Assembly (NCBI GenBank): GCA_036925085.1
Contig: JAUPFP010000026.1
Span: forward strand, 536,001-600,000
From: Brachycybe producta
Lineage: Eukaryota > Arthropoda > Diplopoda > Playtdesmida > Andrognathidae
Length of the DNA: 64,000 bases
Reading direction: 5' to 3'
The position numbers and the translations under genes are program-made. Below the pieces are notes generated by a model. The model was not told the DNA's origin. It did no database searches and saw only the letters and a program-made list of their open reading frames with translations. Within the stretch, counting starts at the first letter, position 1; every line of letters starts with the position of its first letter. This document shows, piece by piece, positions 8,396 through 19,472 of the stretch.

Positions 8396-10190
8396 TACAT
8401 TTGTTTCCATTTACTTTCCAGACAGCAATCTAAAAACCATCAGTTGATGACTTATAATTTTTTTAATGAAAAAATTATGCAAATTTCTGTTCAGTTTGAA
8501 CCCCTAACGCCTGTCCTCTATATGCCTATGCTTCATGTAAAATTGATTCTGGTAGTTAAGAAGCTCAATATTTAAAAAACACATTTGTAATAAAATTGTG
8601 CAAATACCTTACTTGTTTTATTAAAATTAGTTTTACACAGAATTTTAACTTTCTAAACTGTTCTGTTAAAAAATTATAGTTGTCCAAAACTTACAAACAT
8701 AAATTTTAAAACTTGGGCCTGCATGATTTACAATGTGAAATTAAAGTACCTTAAAAGTTTGTTAAAGGGGCTTTTAAATTTTGGTGCAACCCTCATCTAG
8801 CATATACTACTGCAGCCACATTTCTTTCCAATAATCAAAACTGATGTGGGATATGTTAGCAGTTTGTCAGGCATATCTAATACAATTTTTGAGAATGTAC
8901 AAAGGAAAAATAAAAAGTTTATATTATAAAAATAGTCCGAGCATTTGCACTTTTTGTCAAACGAGAAGCTAAGAGCATGAACATTTTAGAAGTCACAGAA
9001 AAAGAAACAAATGCTCATGCTCTAACCATTTCCATTTATCTCCACATTAAACATTGTGTCACAACTTTTTTATTTATACCTTTCGAAAAGATAATGCTGG
9101 AGTGTATGCCATGCTTCTTGCCACTTATCAGTGTGCTACAATTCCATCGATTGCGTCTGAATTGATTTTGACACTCCTGAACTGCCATACGTAGTCCTTG
9201 CATTGCACTTGCCATGACGTCTGGATAACGGTAACATAGAGAGTTATGATCTTGATTTCCAAGAGGGAAGGTCTGGCAAATATTTGTTGATATTTTTAGA
9301 CGACCACTTTTAATGTTATATATAGAATTTAGGTGGACGATACTCCATAAACTAAAAATGAAACAAATAAATACACGTAAGTCTTGATCACATATTCAAA
9401 ATTTTGAGTAGCTTGGAACAAACAAAAAGAGAAACTCTGGAAGAAACTTCTTATTAAAATTAGAAATTAGATATAAATATAACAATATCAAACAGCATAT
9501 TAGGGATTGTGGGCTGGAAAGAACACAAGGCAAAAAAGGACTTTAGGTTTTTGTGTTAAGAGCCAAGATATAGCGTTTAATACAAAATTTCTCCGAATGT
9601 ATGCGCTGCGATCATCGTTGATTTAAAAAAGTTTTAACGTTTTTTCTTACAGTTTGAAGTGGCATAATCATTAATTAAAAAATAAGTTCACGTGCTAACC
9701 TTGTAAAAAGGAAACATCTTGAAGCCAATACATGAAAGCACGTGCTAATTTTTTCGTTATTGTTCTAAACGTGTTTTGAACAAGAGTTATTCAAATGTTT
9801 GTGGCATGGTTTTTGGCCCTATACGATTTAACATGGAGTTAAAAAAACGTAAGATTTTAACGTTACTAATTGTAACAAACCATTTTCAGGGGGCAAATAG
9901 AATTGTCTCAAACTATCGTTGCGCTCTTTTGAGCGGTGGGAAAGTGGTTGACTAGGCCACAAATCCTAATTTGGTTTGGGAGGAAGGGAACAAATTAGTT
10001 CCATTCGTTTCCTCACAAGTTCATCTCACAAGAACCTTTACAATTTTAAGGATATTTTGCGGTCTGCTACCCCTCGGTGATCATGCTGTCTTCTGAAGTC
10101 CCATCTAGTATTGGACAATCAGGTCTACACCTGGGTTGACATTTCTACATGGCAAAATGTTAAAGTCTTTCGTTCGATTCAAAAGTATAA
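8396..10190. other. AT-rich DNA without recognisable genes
   Basis: Only short chance reading frames (largest 62 codons) are present. A GCACGTGC-containing phrase recurs near 9690 and 9738. I see no transposon termini, RNA gene or coding similarity. Confidence 0.6.
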
Positions 10191-10560
10191 AAAATAAAAC
10201 TTAGCAACTTTTTAGACATAATAACAGTTTATTTACATCTTACAGAAATCTATCCCAAGTCGGACATACAGTAGATCCTGTCTCCAGAGCTTTTAGAAAG
10301 ACTCTTCTTCTCACTTACATACAAATACACGGCCTTTTATACCCAAAAAAAGAATACTGAGAACACTTTCTCAGAATCCTATGATTGGCTATAAACAAAA
10401 GTAAAAGCCAAACGGGCCAAACAACATGATTGACCAGTGGTCACCAAACTATAGAAAATGACTCACTCATCATAAAAATAAACATACAAAAGAAAGTTAC
10501 AAGCCCATAGACTTAATGCTGAGGTTTATCAGGATGATCTTTTTGTATAAAGGGGTGGGA
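10190..10560 (-). promoter_or_regulatory. Possible LTR or promoter/poly(A) fragment
   Basis: On the minus strand GGGTATAAAAGGCC (complement of 10331-10344) is followed about 100 bp later by AATAAA (complement of 10228-10233), the spacing of an LTR U3-R core. No TG..CA ends or coding partner could be fixed, so this stays tentative. It does not resemble the LTRs of A-H. Confidence 0.3.
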
Positions 10561-11185
10561 CTGGGAGGAAAAAGGAAACAAGCCCTGTGGTGTGACCCAA
10601 AGAAGGATATTGGCATCATCAGCTGATAGAACTAGATCAAACCTCTATACAATAGTACAGAGGGTTGACAAAGTTCCGTGCCAATCCAGAAAAAACTAAA
10701 CGAGCCACGATCGCTCCTGGACTTATCGTTTCATTATAAATAGAAGAACCCTTATAAATTTAGAAAAAGAAATCATCCTGAAGGTACTAAACACATGTAA
10801 GTACATGTACATAATTTTTAATGAAAGAAGTTCTAACTTTTGTGGGACGGTGTTTTGGTCCACTTTATGGCGTCCTTTGACCAAATTGAGCAACTCTTTA
10901 TGCTCTTTTTTCTGTAACTCATTTCTTCTCTTTCTTCTCTTGATCGTGCAGTGGCCGCACGGAGAAGATTCTAGCTACAGAGGTAGTCGGACGGTGATGG
11001 ATTGTGATCAGCCTTATGTGTAGGGGTGTAGTCTAGCAGAAGGGTGGTGACCATCCACTTCTGGCCCCCATTGATGATCATCTTTCTTTGTTAGGAAGAT
11101 GTGTTGTTCCGTTGGGATTTCTATGTCTTCTTGCTCTATGGTGTCTCTGAAGAAGGATTAGTTTCCATACAGAAGACAACGTAGT
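10561..11185. other. Unassigned AT-rich DNA
   Basis: No gene is supported. A pyrimidine tract ending GTGCAG (about 10920-10951) looks like a 3' splice site, but the following frame (to about 11023) is short and matches nothing known to me. Confidence 0.5.
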
Positions 11186-11189
11186 TTCT

Positions 11190-11530
11190 TAATGTAAACA
11201 CTTTTATTCATTCTTGCCGAGAAACATGAACATTACAAGAATGAATAGTTATTAATCAAAGGTGCGTCCACGGGCCCATGATGTGATACAGATATGATAA
11301 TCAGCATAGTACAAAAGTTGAGCAAGAGTAGATGAAGAACAAAGAGGAACATGGTCTTTTTATACCTTGGACCTGTGTACACCTCTTAAGAGTAGTAATC
11401 CGCCACTTGAATATTAATTGGAGAAGGAGAGAAGGACAAGCATGAGTTGTTTACTCCCAGGCCATACCTCCAACTTTGCTCGGAGTATGTCCTCGTACTC
11501 CAACCAAAGTTGGCAGGGCCAAGTTACACA
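11190..11530 (-). repeat. LTR-like sequence of retroelement-like block K
   Basis: On the minus strand a TATA box GGTATAAAAAGACC (complement of 11353-11366) is followed by AATAAA (complement of 11203-11208). A nested palindrome at 11470-11513 has outer arms CCAACTTTG/CAAAGTTGG and inner arms GGAGTA/TACTCC. It lies downstream, in minus orientation, of the K reading frames, as a 3' LTR would. Ends are not defined. Confidence 0.4.
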
Positions 11531-11856
11531 AGGCGGGAAATGGGGGACATGCACACACCTTGTACAGAAGTAGATTTTAAGAAGGCACTGGCAAAAAAGT
11601 TAGTGTCCTCCTTGTATAAAAAGGCTGAAAACAAAAATGGTTAAAATTAAAAAAAGACGAGTACTCATTAAAAACGTGGTACAGGATTATTCTGAAAATA
11701 ATGGAACAAATATGTTTATACATGCTTACAACGTATTTTTTAATTTTTATTATTTTTTCGATTGTTACCACCTCATACGGGGTGGTCACCCCCATAAGTA
11801 CATGTGGGTGTGTGCAGCTATCCCTGTTGCAGAGGGTGGGGAAGGGTCTCGATCCT

Positions 11857-13143
11857 TTAGTCCACAGGAGACTTGTCCTCACCAAGAGTTTGAGGCGGCA
11901 GAAAGCCATTGACCTTGGTCATCAGGTAGATCCCGGAGAAAGATGTTGTAAATGTACCGGTCCCCGATGATCTTCCGTGAGGATCACTGGTTGTGGTGGA
12001 TGGCCCATGCAGTATCCCATAGAATGGTGATTCTGTAGTGGGGTCGGGATCCGGAATAGAGACAGTTGGTGTGGAATGTCCTTCCAGCGGGGGACCCAAA
12101 AACGGAGTTGATGAAAGCCCCTAAAAGGGCGAATGTGGCTTTGTCGACGGAGTCACCAGCGAAGCTCAAGGTCTCAATGATTTGCCTGTTTGGGAACACA
12201 ATCAATATGAAGAGGCTCATCTTGCGAGAGAACCCCATGATGTATCGCTCCCGGGGAGGAAGCTCTAATTGGGGAAACCCTTCCTGTAATGTGAAGTGTT
12301 CCACATAGAGGGTGTTGGTGTAGTGCACTTCGCACTGCCAAGTTATCCACCAGATGTTGAGGAGCCTTTCGCTGAGGGTGGTCATACATAGCAGATGATC
12401 CAGTGGTAACTGCTCCATAGTAGTCCTGCTTGGGACACTGTGGGTGGTGTGGCCAGTCGTTGTGGTTCTGGGGCTGCAGCGGACACAATGCCCGCACTAC
12501 CAGTGGCACGTGTGGTCTGTCTGGCATGACGTAAATCAGACTGACCATGTCTCGGGCTTGTTGTCGCTGTCGCTTGGACATGGCTCTCTTGCAATGTGCT
12601 TCTGGTGGTTTGCTGGTACCTGGTGAGAGGCCCAACGCTTCTTTTGGATTTCTCCCATCTTGCGTCACCCCCGCAAGAGGTCCGTAATGGCTTTCACCTT
12701 CCGTAAAAACATTGCACAATCGGCAGAAGGTGGAGGTGTAGAAGGCACTTGCATGGTTTTTCCAGGAGGGCGGCCTGGAGGTGGCAAAAGAGGAAAGTGG
12801 CATGGAGCTGAATGCTCTGGAGTGGGGCATGACAGACATTGGTAGACACGGTTGCAGTTCGGGTCCAGATGGACACGAAGATTCTGGGGCAGCAGAGCAG
12901 CCCTTCGGGAGGAGTCATCCTGTAGAGGAGGGCTATATTTTTAGGGCCCATGCTACTCCTGGTGGCTTCTTCCTTCAGGTTGGCAGCATGTTTGGGGCTG
13001 AGAGTGGCGAGGCAGAGAGCAATGTGGTTATGAGTGGTGGAGAGAGAGGTGGTCCCCATGGATCTGCTGAGGCTCCTTGACCCGGGCCCCGGTAGAAGCG
13101 TTGGTGACTGCAGCCCCTGGGATTACCACTACAAATGAAGATT
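11857..13143 (-). pseudogene. Decayed coding-like DNA 3' of the K ORF
   Basis: Several overlapping minus-strand frames of 110-220 codons shift between phases (11984-12418, 12174-12839, 12694-13059), and base composition is richer in GC than the flanks, suggesting a broken gene. Recognisable stretches include WWITWQCEVHYTN and LPPRERYIMGFS. I recognise no domain. It continues the K ORF towards the LTR-like sequence at 11.2-11.5 kb. Confidence 0.35.
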
Positions 13144-14059
13144 TTAAAGGTGTTGTGGCATGTTGCATTGCAGGTGGTGTGGATAGTAGTATGTAAAAGA
13201 GGCGGTGGCATTATGGACAGTGTGGAAAGTGCTAGCGAGTTGAGCAACGCAAACTGACATGGACATCAACTCTTGACACCAGAATGGCTCTGGTTGTGTG
13301 ATGGAGAAAGAGGAAGGCGTAGATAGCAGAAATGGTGATGCAATCATAGAATCGGCACATGGTGGTGATGCAACTTGGATGAGTGGCAGCATCACCACAG
13401 TTGGTGGTGTAGGTTGCTTTTTCTCTTTACAGCGGGCCTCAATTTGAAGGAGCTCCTGTTTTGGGAGTTGCCCCGTGCATGGAAGACCCAATTTACCGAG
13501 ATGTGGACAAAGCGCATGGAGGTACACGAGGTCCTCCACCCCACAAACTTGATCTTTCTCGGCTTGGCGTGCAACGGCCTGTTGTTGCAACCGTTGCTGT
13601 TCTTCTTGGTGCAGCTCCACTAGGAATCGATTTTCCAGGGGCAAGGCTGTCCCTGAACTCTTGGTTGACACCCCATGCCATAGTGTTGATGTTAATGAAT
13701 TCCTCCCACTCTTCCCAGTAGTGTTTCGATGTGGTGACATCGAAGGGCACGATGCTACTCAGATCATCCGGCTTCCCTTCGTGTCCCACAATAGCAGGGC
13801 GTCTACTGTTTACATGGAAGCATTTTTCTCTGTGCTGGTTGAAATTTTCTGGCTCGGAATAGGTGCGGCACCTCAATGTGGTGTCGGGTGGCTCTCTTCT
13901 GGTTAAAGGCTCACTAGCGGTTCCCGCCACTCATTTCTTGTAGGTAGATTCAGGTAAGAGTGGTTCAGTGGTGGCTGCCATTCCACTCCGAGATTCATCA
14001 TCACTAGAGGAGCTAGAAGACATTCTTCTGCTGCCCATCCATAATTCTCTACCGGACAT
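13144..14059 (-). pseudogene. ORF of unknown family, shared with element I
   Basis: The frame starts at ATG 14057-14059 (MSGRELW) with a Ser-rich and acidic stretch, is broken by TGA at 13931-13933, then shifts phase near 13640. A central block (DDLSSIVPF, ININTMAWGVNQEFRD, SLAPGK) matches the ORF at 63513-63992 (FTSSICPM, IDIETMPLGATREFRE, SIAPGQ). A Gln-rich helix and EDLVYLHAL follow. Both copies lie on the minus strand upstream of an LTR or LTR-like sequence, which suggests a retroelement protein, perhaps gag. No zinc knuckle or enzyme motif is visible, so this is inference. Confidence 0.5.
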
Positions 14060-14359
14060 CTTGGTAAATTCCTTGGCATTGTCCCAATGCTGGTAGAAAC
14101 TTAGGTATAGCAGAGATTGGTGCCCAATCACTTTGTTATATATATGTTATATATGTCTGAGGAGGCAGATGCACAGGTCTGAAGACACACACAAATAGTC
14201 TGAAGATGCAAACCAAAAGTCTGAAGTTTCATAAAACTGAAGAACTTGGAGATGAAGATCCAGTTTGAGGTTACTAATGGAGTGACAAGTGTTCTTGAGT
14301 GAAGAAACAAATGAAATGGTGGTTGACCACAGTTTGGTCTCAAATTTTTATATATATAT

Positions 14360-15164
14360 TTTTGGAGTCATTTAAAAAAAGAAGAAGGCCGGCCCCTCTG
14401 CAATAGGAGACCTTGTTTTAAGTGGTTTATGTGCTCCGACTGATTGTGGGTGGTGGTTGCCCAACCAATAGTGACCATCTTAAGGTGTTGATCCAATTTT
14501 TTAGAGGCAGGTCCCTGTTTATTATTTTTACTTCTGTTTTCTTTTTGAGTCCTAGGAGAGAAGGGCTATTATTTTTCTCACACAGAGGTGTGAAATTGGC
14601 CATTAATGTTTTCCCCCTCTTTTAATGTTTCAAACGAAATTATAGACCAGCAAGGTCACTAATGTACCTCACTTTTTATTTGTTATCATTGAGAGGGTGA
14701 CAATTTCCGAATTTTTTTATTATCTATTTGAAGGTATCACTTCCAAAGTAATAGCTTTAGTTTTTCTTTTGTGTGTTTTTTTCGTTGAAATTTCATGAGG
14801 TGCATATTGGTCTGGCCCCAGACATAATGTCCTCTTTGAAGTTTTATTTCTCTGTTGACTGTCGGGGTCATTGACGTCCATTCATATAGTAGTAAGGGGA
14901 CATGGCGTTTTTTTTCTTTCAAGTCCTTTTTATGTTACTTTTTGTTTTTTGTTTTTGGACGTCCTTGACTTGTGGTTTTGTTGTTGTTTCAGGTGCACCA
15001 CGTGGTTTAAAGTTGTTTTGAAGCCACGTGGTCTTGGTGAAGTTATTGAAGTGGTTGCCAATATGCAGATATCGGCGGCCATGTTCCTTGTTTTTGGTGG
15101 GAGAGGGATCTGAAGGATCTGTCCCCCAAACGGATAACTGCGAACTCTGTTCCGTCCTCCGCAA
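14360..15164. other. Gene-free flank of element B
   Basis: AT- and T-rich sequence without coding signal. Just left of it, 14150-14230 holds a degenerate GTCTGAAGA repeat of four units. Element B begins at 15165. Confidence 0.6.
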
Positions 15165-15901
15165 TGTGATGACCCAGTTCTGCTCCTTTTAGTAAGAGCA
15201 GACTACAATCCTGGTGTTGTCTGCTAGGCGACTATAGTAGGCTGCCTGGCAGACGACAGAAAGGCCAGCAAGGGTCACTGTCCTCCTCAGGTGGAGCAAC
15301 CTGGGGGTATATAATGGCAGGTGCCATTATATACTGGGCAGTCTGTTTAGACCCTGAAGTGAAGATGTGTGCCTATGATGTTCTGGCTGAATGGCGTCCA
15401 AGATGGCCACCATTGTAATCATCTCTTTGTGCTTTCTTCTTTGTGTTGGGTTTCAACATCTTCTCTCCTGGCTGGATTAGCCAGGAGATTGTGATATTAT
15501 TTAGTAAGTGTTTAATTTGTTCTATGAATAAATTATCTTTTATTTACACTTCAACCACACTGTGTCCATGTGAATTATTTGGCGAAGTATCCACTTGGAG
15601 AGTGTGGCTCTGCCGGTGGGGTTACGCCGGCTTTCTAAGATCCTGTTTCCGTCGTTTTTGGCCAGTACTTTGCTTCGTCATCCACGGTAAGATCCACCGG
15701 AAATTTACCATGGATTCTCGTCTTGTCGGTGGGAAATCACCATCACTCTTTGGGGAAGAACTCCTTGCGAGTACTACCCACAGCCATGTGTGGACAAGAG
15801 GAGGGCTAGCCAGTGCTAGGATTCCATCCAAAGGAATTTCAGTGGTTGGTAAGACGGAGCAGTTTTACCAAGGTGTTGTGGTGACCAGCCGGGTCGTTAC
15901 A
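15165..15901 (+). repeat. 5' LTR of element B (737 bp)
   Basis: Begins TGTGATGACCCAG and ends GGGTCGTTACA. It is related to the LTR of E along its length. It holds a TATA-bearing palindrome (15308-15333), the conserved stem-loop CTCCTGGCT-GGATT-AGCCAGGAG (15465-15487), AATAAA near 15530 and a GTAAGA donor (15849). Confidence 0.92.
15308..15333 (+). promoter_or_regulatory. TATA box inside a perfect palindrome
   Basis: TATATAATGGCA and TGCCATTATATA form perfect 12-bp arms around GG. E keeps it (21229-21254). D, F and G keep the arms but replace the TATATA end with CTTA/TAAG, so the pairing outlives the TATA sequence. Confidence 0.65.
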
Positions 15902-15903
15902 AT

Positions 15904-15921
15904 TGGTGGAGGCACCGGGTA
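15904..15921 (+). promoter_or_regulatory. Primer-binding site of B
   Basis: TGGTGGAGGCACCGGGTA begins two bases after the LTR and starts with TGG, the complement of tRNA CCA ends. C has TGGTTGAGTCACCGGGTA at the same place. I could not name the tRNA. Confidence 0.7.
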
Positions 15922-16484
15922 GCACTACCACTAGCCTCTCTTGTGTGGTCGGTAGACCAGAATCGTTAGTACTCCTGGCGGGCGTGGACATTTGTCCACA
16001 AAACAATCGTGGAAAACGGCTTAGGCCATAGTAATCTGGTAAAGGACCGTGGGACACGGATGGGTTGTCCATGATACCGCAGTGGTTACAACGAAAAGGC
16101 CTAGGTTATCTGCTAGTAGATCGGTGGCCACAGTGGTTGACTGTGCAGGATCGTTCGAATGCAGGATAACGGTAATTTTTACCATTGGTATGCCGGTAGC
16201 ATGATGGTTTACCATGCACAACCAGTAGAACATGGTAAAAAGGTATTTTTACCGTTAGTAGACGTGGATTGTGGACTTTTGTCCGAAAATGGTAAAAAAG
16301 ACTTCAACCATGAATTTAACTGTGGGACACGGATGTTTGTCCGTGACACCGTGGTTGTTTACAGTTCTATCGTTGTTTGACGGTGTTTCACAAACTTTTG
16401 TGTCAGATTTGGTGGGAGACTTATGTGTGAGTCGGTGGAGACTGTCGGGAACTCTGCAGGGCATGGCGTCATTTTTGGCAATTT
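15922..16484 (+). other. Leader with repeated hairpins (B)
   Basis: The untranslated leader between primer-binding site and gag carries short palindromes: GTGGAC-ATTT-GTCCAC (15984-15999), GGAC-TTTT-GTCC (16273-16284) and CACGGA-TGTTTG-TCCGTG (16328-16345). The same motif class fills the leaders of C and D. It may serve packaging, dimerisation or translation control; that is inference. Confidence 0.65.
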
Positions 16485-17883
16485 ATGTCTGAAGAACAAC
16501 TTCTAGCGGTTGCCAGAGGAATAGATGTCCTGAGATTGCAGAGACATCTGCCTCAGAGGTTCCAAGAGATCTAGGAAGAGCAACTGTGGTTTACACCGTC
16601 GCCTGTGCATCTGAGGGGTGTACCGATAAGGCACCACCAGTTTCGAACAAGCAGATACCTCCAGGAGGAACTTGGACTGCTCCTATGGGAGTTGGTTGTA
16701 GAGTTCCTCTGGCCGTTCAGCTATTGATGGTCCACTTGGTGGAACCCACAGATGCTCTGCCTTATGCTCTGACTTCGGGGAACCGGAGCGGGGCACCATG
16801 GTGGGTAAGTACTGTGCCGTAGATGTCTGTTCCAGCCATCCCGTCATAGATCCAGGTGTTTGGGTTCTTCAACCCAGTCCACTCGTTCATATGGTATGAT
16901 GGACGAGAGGACACGATGCCTTTTCTCCGGCAGTTCAAAGCCAAGGCTCGGGCTCAGTGCTAGACAGATGAGGCCAGGTGTAGTTACTTGACGTACCTGC
17001 TGGATGGTCCGGCTGAAAAATACGACAGTTTGGTGGAGTTCAAGCCGGCCTGGCCTGGCCAGAACTGAGGCAGGCCATGTTTCAGCACTTCAGAATGAAG
17101 AATCAGGCTTAGGCCTGTTTCGACCATTTCGAAGCAGTGAGGCAGGAGCCTTCGGAATTCCTCCAGGCATTCTACTGGTGCTTCATTGAGCTAGCAGAAC
17201 AGGTTTCTCCTCAAGAGGAGTCTTGTCGACTCCTCCGGTTCAAGAAGAAACTGCAACCGGCGATTCTCAGATCTTTCTGGTCATCACAGGTCAAGACGGT
17301 AATGGACTTTACTGCTGAGGCAATGTTGGTCGAGACTAACATGTTGACGGCAGGAGAGTTGCCTGCCCATACCTTGACGGTACCACAGACCAAGACTACG
17401 GTCAAGACCTCTGGTGCTGTGGCACAGCCCAAGGGCTCTGCTATGTATTCTTCTAACCTGTCGGGTGCAAAGGTTGCAGCACCATCCAAATTAGACAGAG
17501 CTACAGCCAAGACCAGAGGGAAGAAAAGTAAAAAGATGAATCGGCAGAGCCAGAGTGGAAATAAGTCCACAGCAGACCCGTCTGGGTCCGGCCAAATGGT
17601 TGATGGTGGAAGTCCTACTCGTAGGCAACCAGGTCCATGCTGTTAGTGCAACCAAATGGGCCACCTTAAAAAAGACTGTCCGAAGGCGGTTGCCCAGGAA
17701 TAGGTTGCCTGAGTATCCTCGGGTAAAAACCAGGTCATGCAATACATGCCAGGTCTAGCACCCGTAGTACTGCAGGGCCATGAGTGTCTCTCCACCGTGA
17801 TCGATGGACAGATGTTTTATCTACCTGTGACTAGGGACGATGGTGCACCCTTGTCAAACTGGCACCGGTCGCTGCAGAACTGA
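16485..17883 (+). pseudogene. gag: gag of element B, broken
   Basis: Starts at ATG 16485 (MSEEQLLAVARGIDVLRL, aligned to LSEQQLIEIAYGIDVLRL in C) and meets TAG at 16572. Capsid-like similarity resumes near 16860 (FGFFNPVHSF, MPFLRQFKAKARAQ) with more stops, then runs from 17137 to 17646 (SEFLQAFYWCFIELAEQVSP). The zinc knuckle region near 17640-17680 reads CNQMGHLKKDC after a stop that replaced part of the first Cys pair. A tail aligned with D's gag C-terminus ends at TGA 17881-17883. The intact protein would form the particle shell and bind RNA. Confidence 0.85.
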
Positions 17884-18285
17884 GCTGCAGTCAAAGCCGG
17901 CGAAGTGAGGAAGAGACATACCTTTGGGCAGTGTCCAAGTATGTGGATATCCTGCTGGAAGCAGGGGTGCCTCTGGCAAAGTCTGCAGACCCAGAAATGA
18001 CCCATTGGGTGTTTCCAAAGCCATGCCCTACATTGGAAGCTGCACTGGCACAGCTGGGTGGCACCTTGTTTTAATATTCATAGGGGAGAATGTCTGGACA
18101 GTACGGGCATTGTGAGGGCTTCAGGCATTGTTGCCCCCATGCTGTTGATCAGGCCTGGTAGGTCTCCTGGTTTGAAGGACTGGTACACAGACCCCCGAGC
18201 ATCCGGTACGACCATCCTTTATGGACGGAAAGACGGATGAAGCTCGGAAAAGCATTGTCGGCAACGACGGTTACTCATACCTGAA

Positions 18286-19172
18286 TTGCAAAGCCGTGCA
18301 TACTTGGAAGAGGCACCACGTGTTCTGGTGGTGTTTGATGATCAGCTGGTTGAGTTGATCATTGGCACTGGGGCGGAGGTATTTGTCATGAGCATGTCGG
18401 TGGCACAGGAGATGGGGTTACTGGTGCAGGAGGTTAGCCTTCCCTCATGCCTTTGCAGCATGAGTGGGTACTCCATCCAGATAGAAGGAGTCATGTACAT
18501 GAACATGGCAATCCATGGGAGGTCCATAAGAACCCATCTACTCATCATTGAGGGTGAAGGAGAAGCCATTATAGGTGTTGACCTGGCTTCTCAGTTTGGG
18601 TTGATGTTAGACATTGTGAACCAGAAAATATATTTCCGGGAAGACATCTGGACAACACATACAGATGCTCTTCATGCCGCACTGGCCTATAAGGCTTTGA
18701 AGGGTGCTTTGCAAGAAGTACACCTTCCGAACTTGTTGTTGTAGGTGTTGGCGAAGCTTCACGATTCTGTGGAGCCTCTGCTTCTCCGACCTTTTGGGAT
18801 ACTAAAGGGGATGCCTGTGAAGAGTGAGAAGGTGGATAAGTGGGTGGACATTATGTCGCCTGCAATTAGGAGCAGGGATGTTTGTTCCCTGCAACTGTTG
18901 GAGAACGTATATGGCTATCAGCTCATGAGCAGAAGGTAGTTTCCATGAGTTTGGTAGAGCATGCTGGCCCTGGACAGCTTCTTCTCATAGAGCCCCATCA
19001 TAAAGCCTTAGGTGGCGATGGTCTGTTGGCGGTGGCAGGTATTGCCGAGGCCACAGAGGAAGGCACTTACAATATCTGGCTTGAGAATGTCGCTGACCTA
19101 CCCATTGTGCTAGGAAACAGGGGCGGGTGGTGTGGAGGCAGCCCTTGTGGTGGGACTGGACTGTCCTTCTAA
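18286..19172 (+). pseudogene. Protease and linker of B, active site lost
   Basis: An aspartic protease fold is recognisable: the active-site triplet reads Gly-Thr-Gly (18364-18372) in IIGTGAEVFVMS where C and D have Asp-Thr-Gly, and the flap/ILG-type motif is AIIGVDLAS. A stop follows at 18742-18744. A linker peptide continues (VEHAGPGQLLLIEPHHKALGG) and is conserved in C and D, ending at the first internal polypurine-like motif. Loss of the catalytic Asp would abolish polyprotein cleavage. Confidence 0.85.
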
Positions 19173-19240
19173 GTTGAGAGGGGGAACCACACTCATGGAG
19201 ATGGCCGGACAGAGGAGCTTAGGGATAAGTTGAGAGGGGC
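19171..19240 (+). promoter_or_regulatory. Paired internal polypurine-like motifs (B)
   Basis: AAGTTGAGAGGGGGAA (19171) and AAGTTGAGAGGGGC (19227) copy the core of the 3' polypurine tract and lie 56 bp apart. C has the same pair at 31661 and 31718. Confidence 0.55.
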
Positions 19241-19472
19241 GACAGGTAAAGGCCACCGGGTCCTCAACTTGAAAGTGGGTCCTACTCTTGAAGAGTGCCT
19301 TAAAATCAAACCTAGTCTGAAGCCTGAAGAGGCGGCATAACTTCGAAAGTTCCTGCTGGATTGCCATGATCATTTCGCGTTTGATTATACAGAGCTGGGG
19401 GAAACCCCACTCATCAAACATACGATTGATACCGGTGGATTACCTCCTGTGTGGGAGGGATTGCGAAGATGT
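19228..19472 (+). pseudogene. RT N-terminus of B, truncated
   Basis: The frame TLEECLKIKPSLKPEEAA, then FAFDYTELGETPL and HTIDTGG, matches the start of RT in A, C and D. It stops at the junction with the LINE after the codons for EGLR, before any RT catalytic motif. Confidence 0.85.

Larger units (their letters stand above)
15165..19472 (+). mobile_element. Ty3/gypsy element B, 5' half
   Basis: B has a 5' LTR, primer-binding site, hairpin leader, gag, protease and the first part of RT, then stops abruptly near 19472, where LINE sequence begins. RT, RNase H, integrase and ORF3 are absent. All frames carry stops, so it is dead. Its LTR is the second subtype (TGTGAYGACCCAG) shared with D, E, F and G rather than the A/C subtype (TGTGGCAACC). 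Confidence 0.9.

Noticed and set aside
15904-15921. tRNA gene at the LTR edge
   Set aside because: Only an 18-base match to a tRNA 3' end is present, as expected of a primer-binding site; no tRNA fold.
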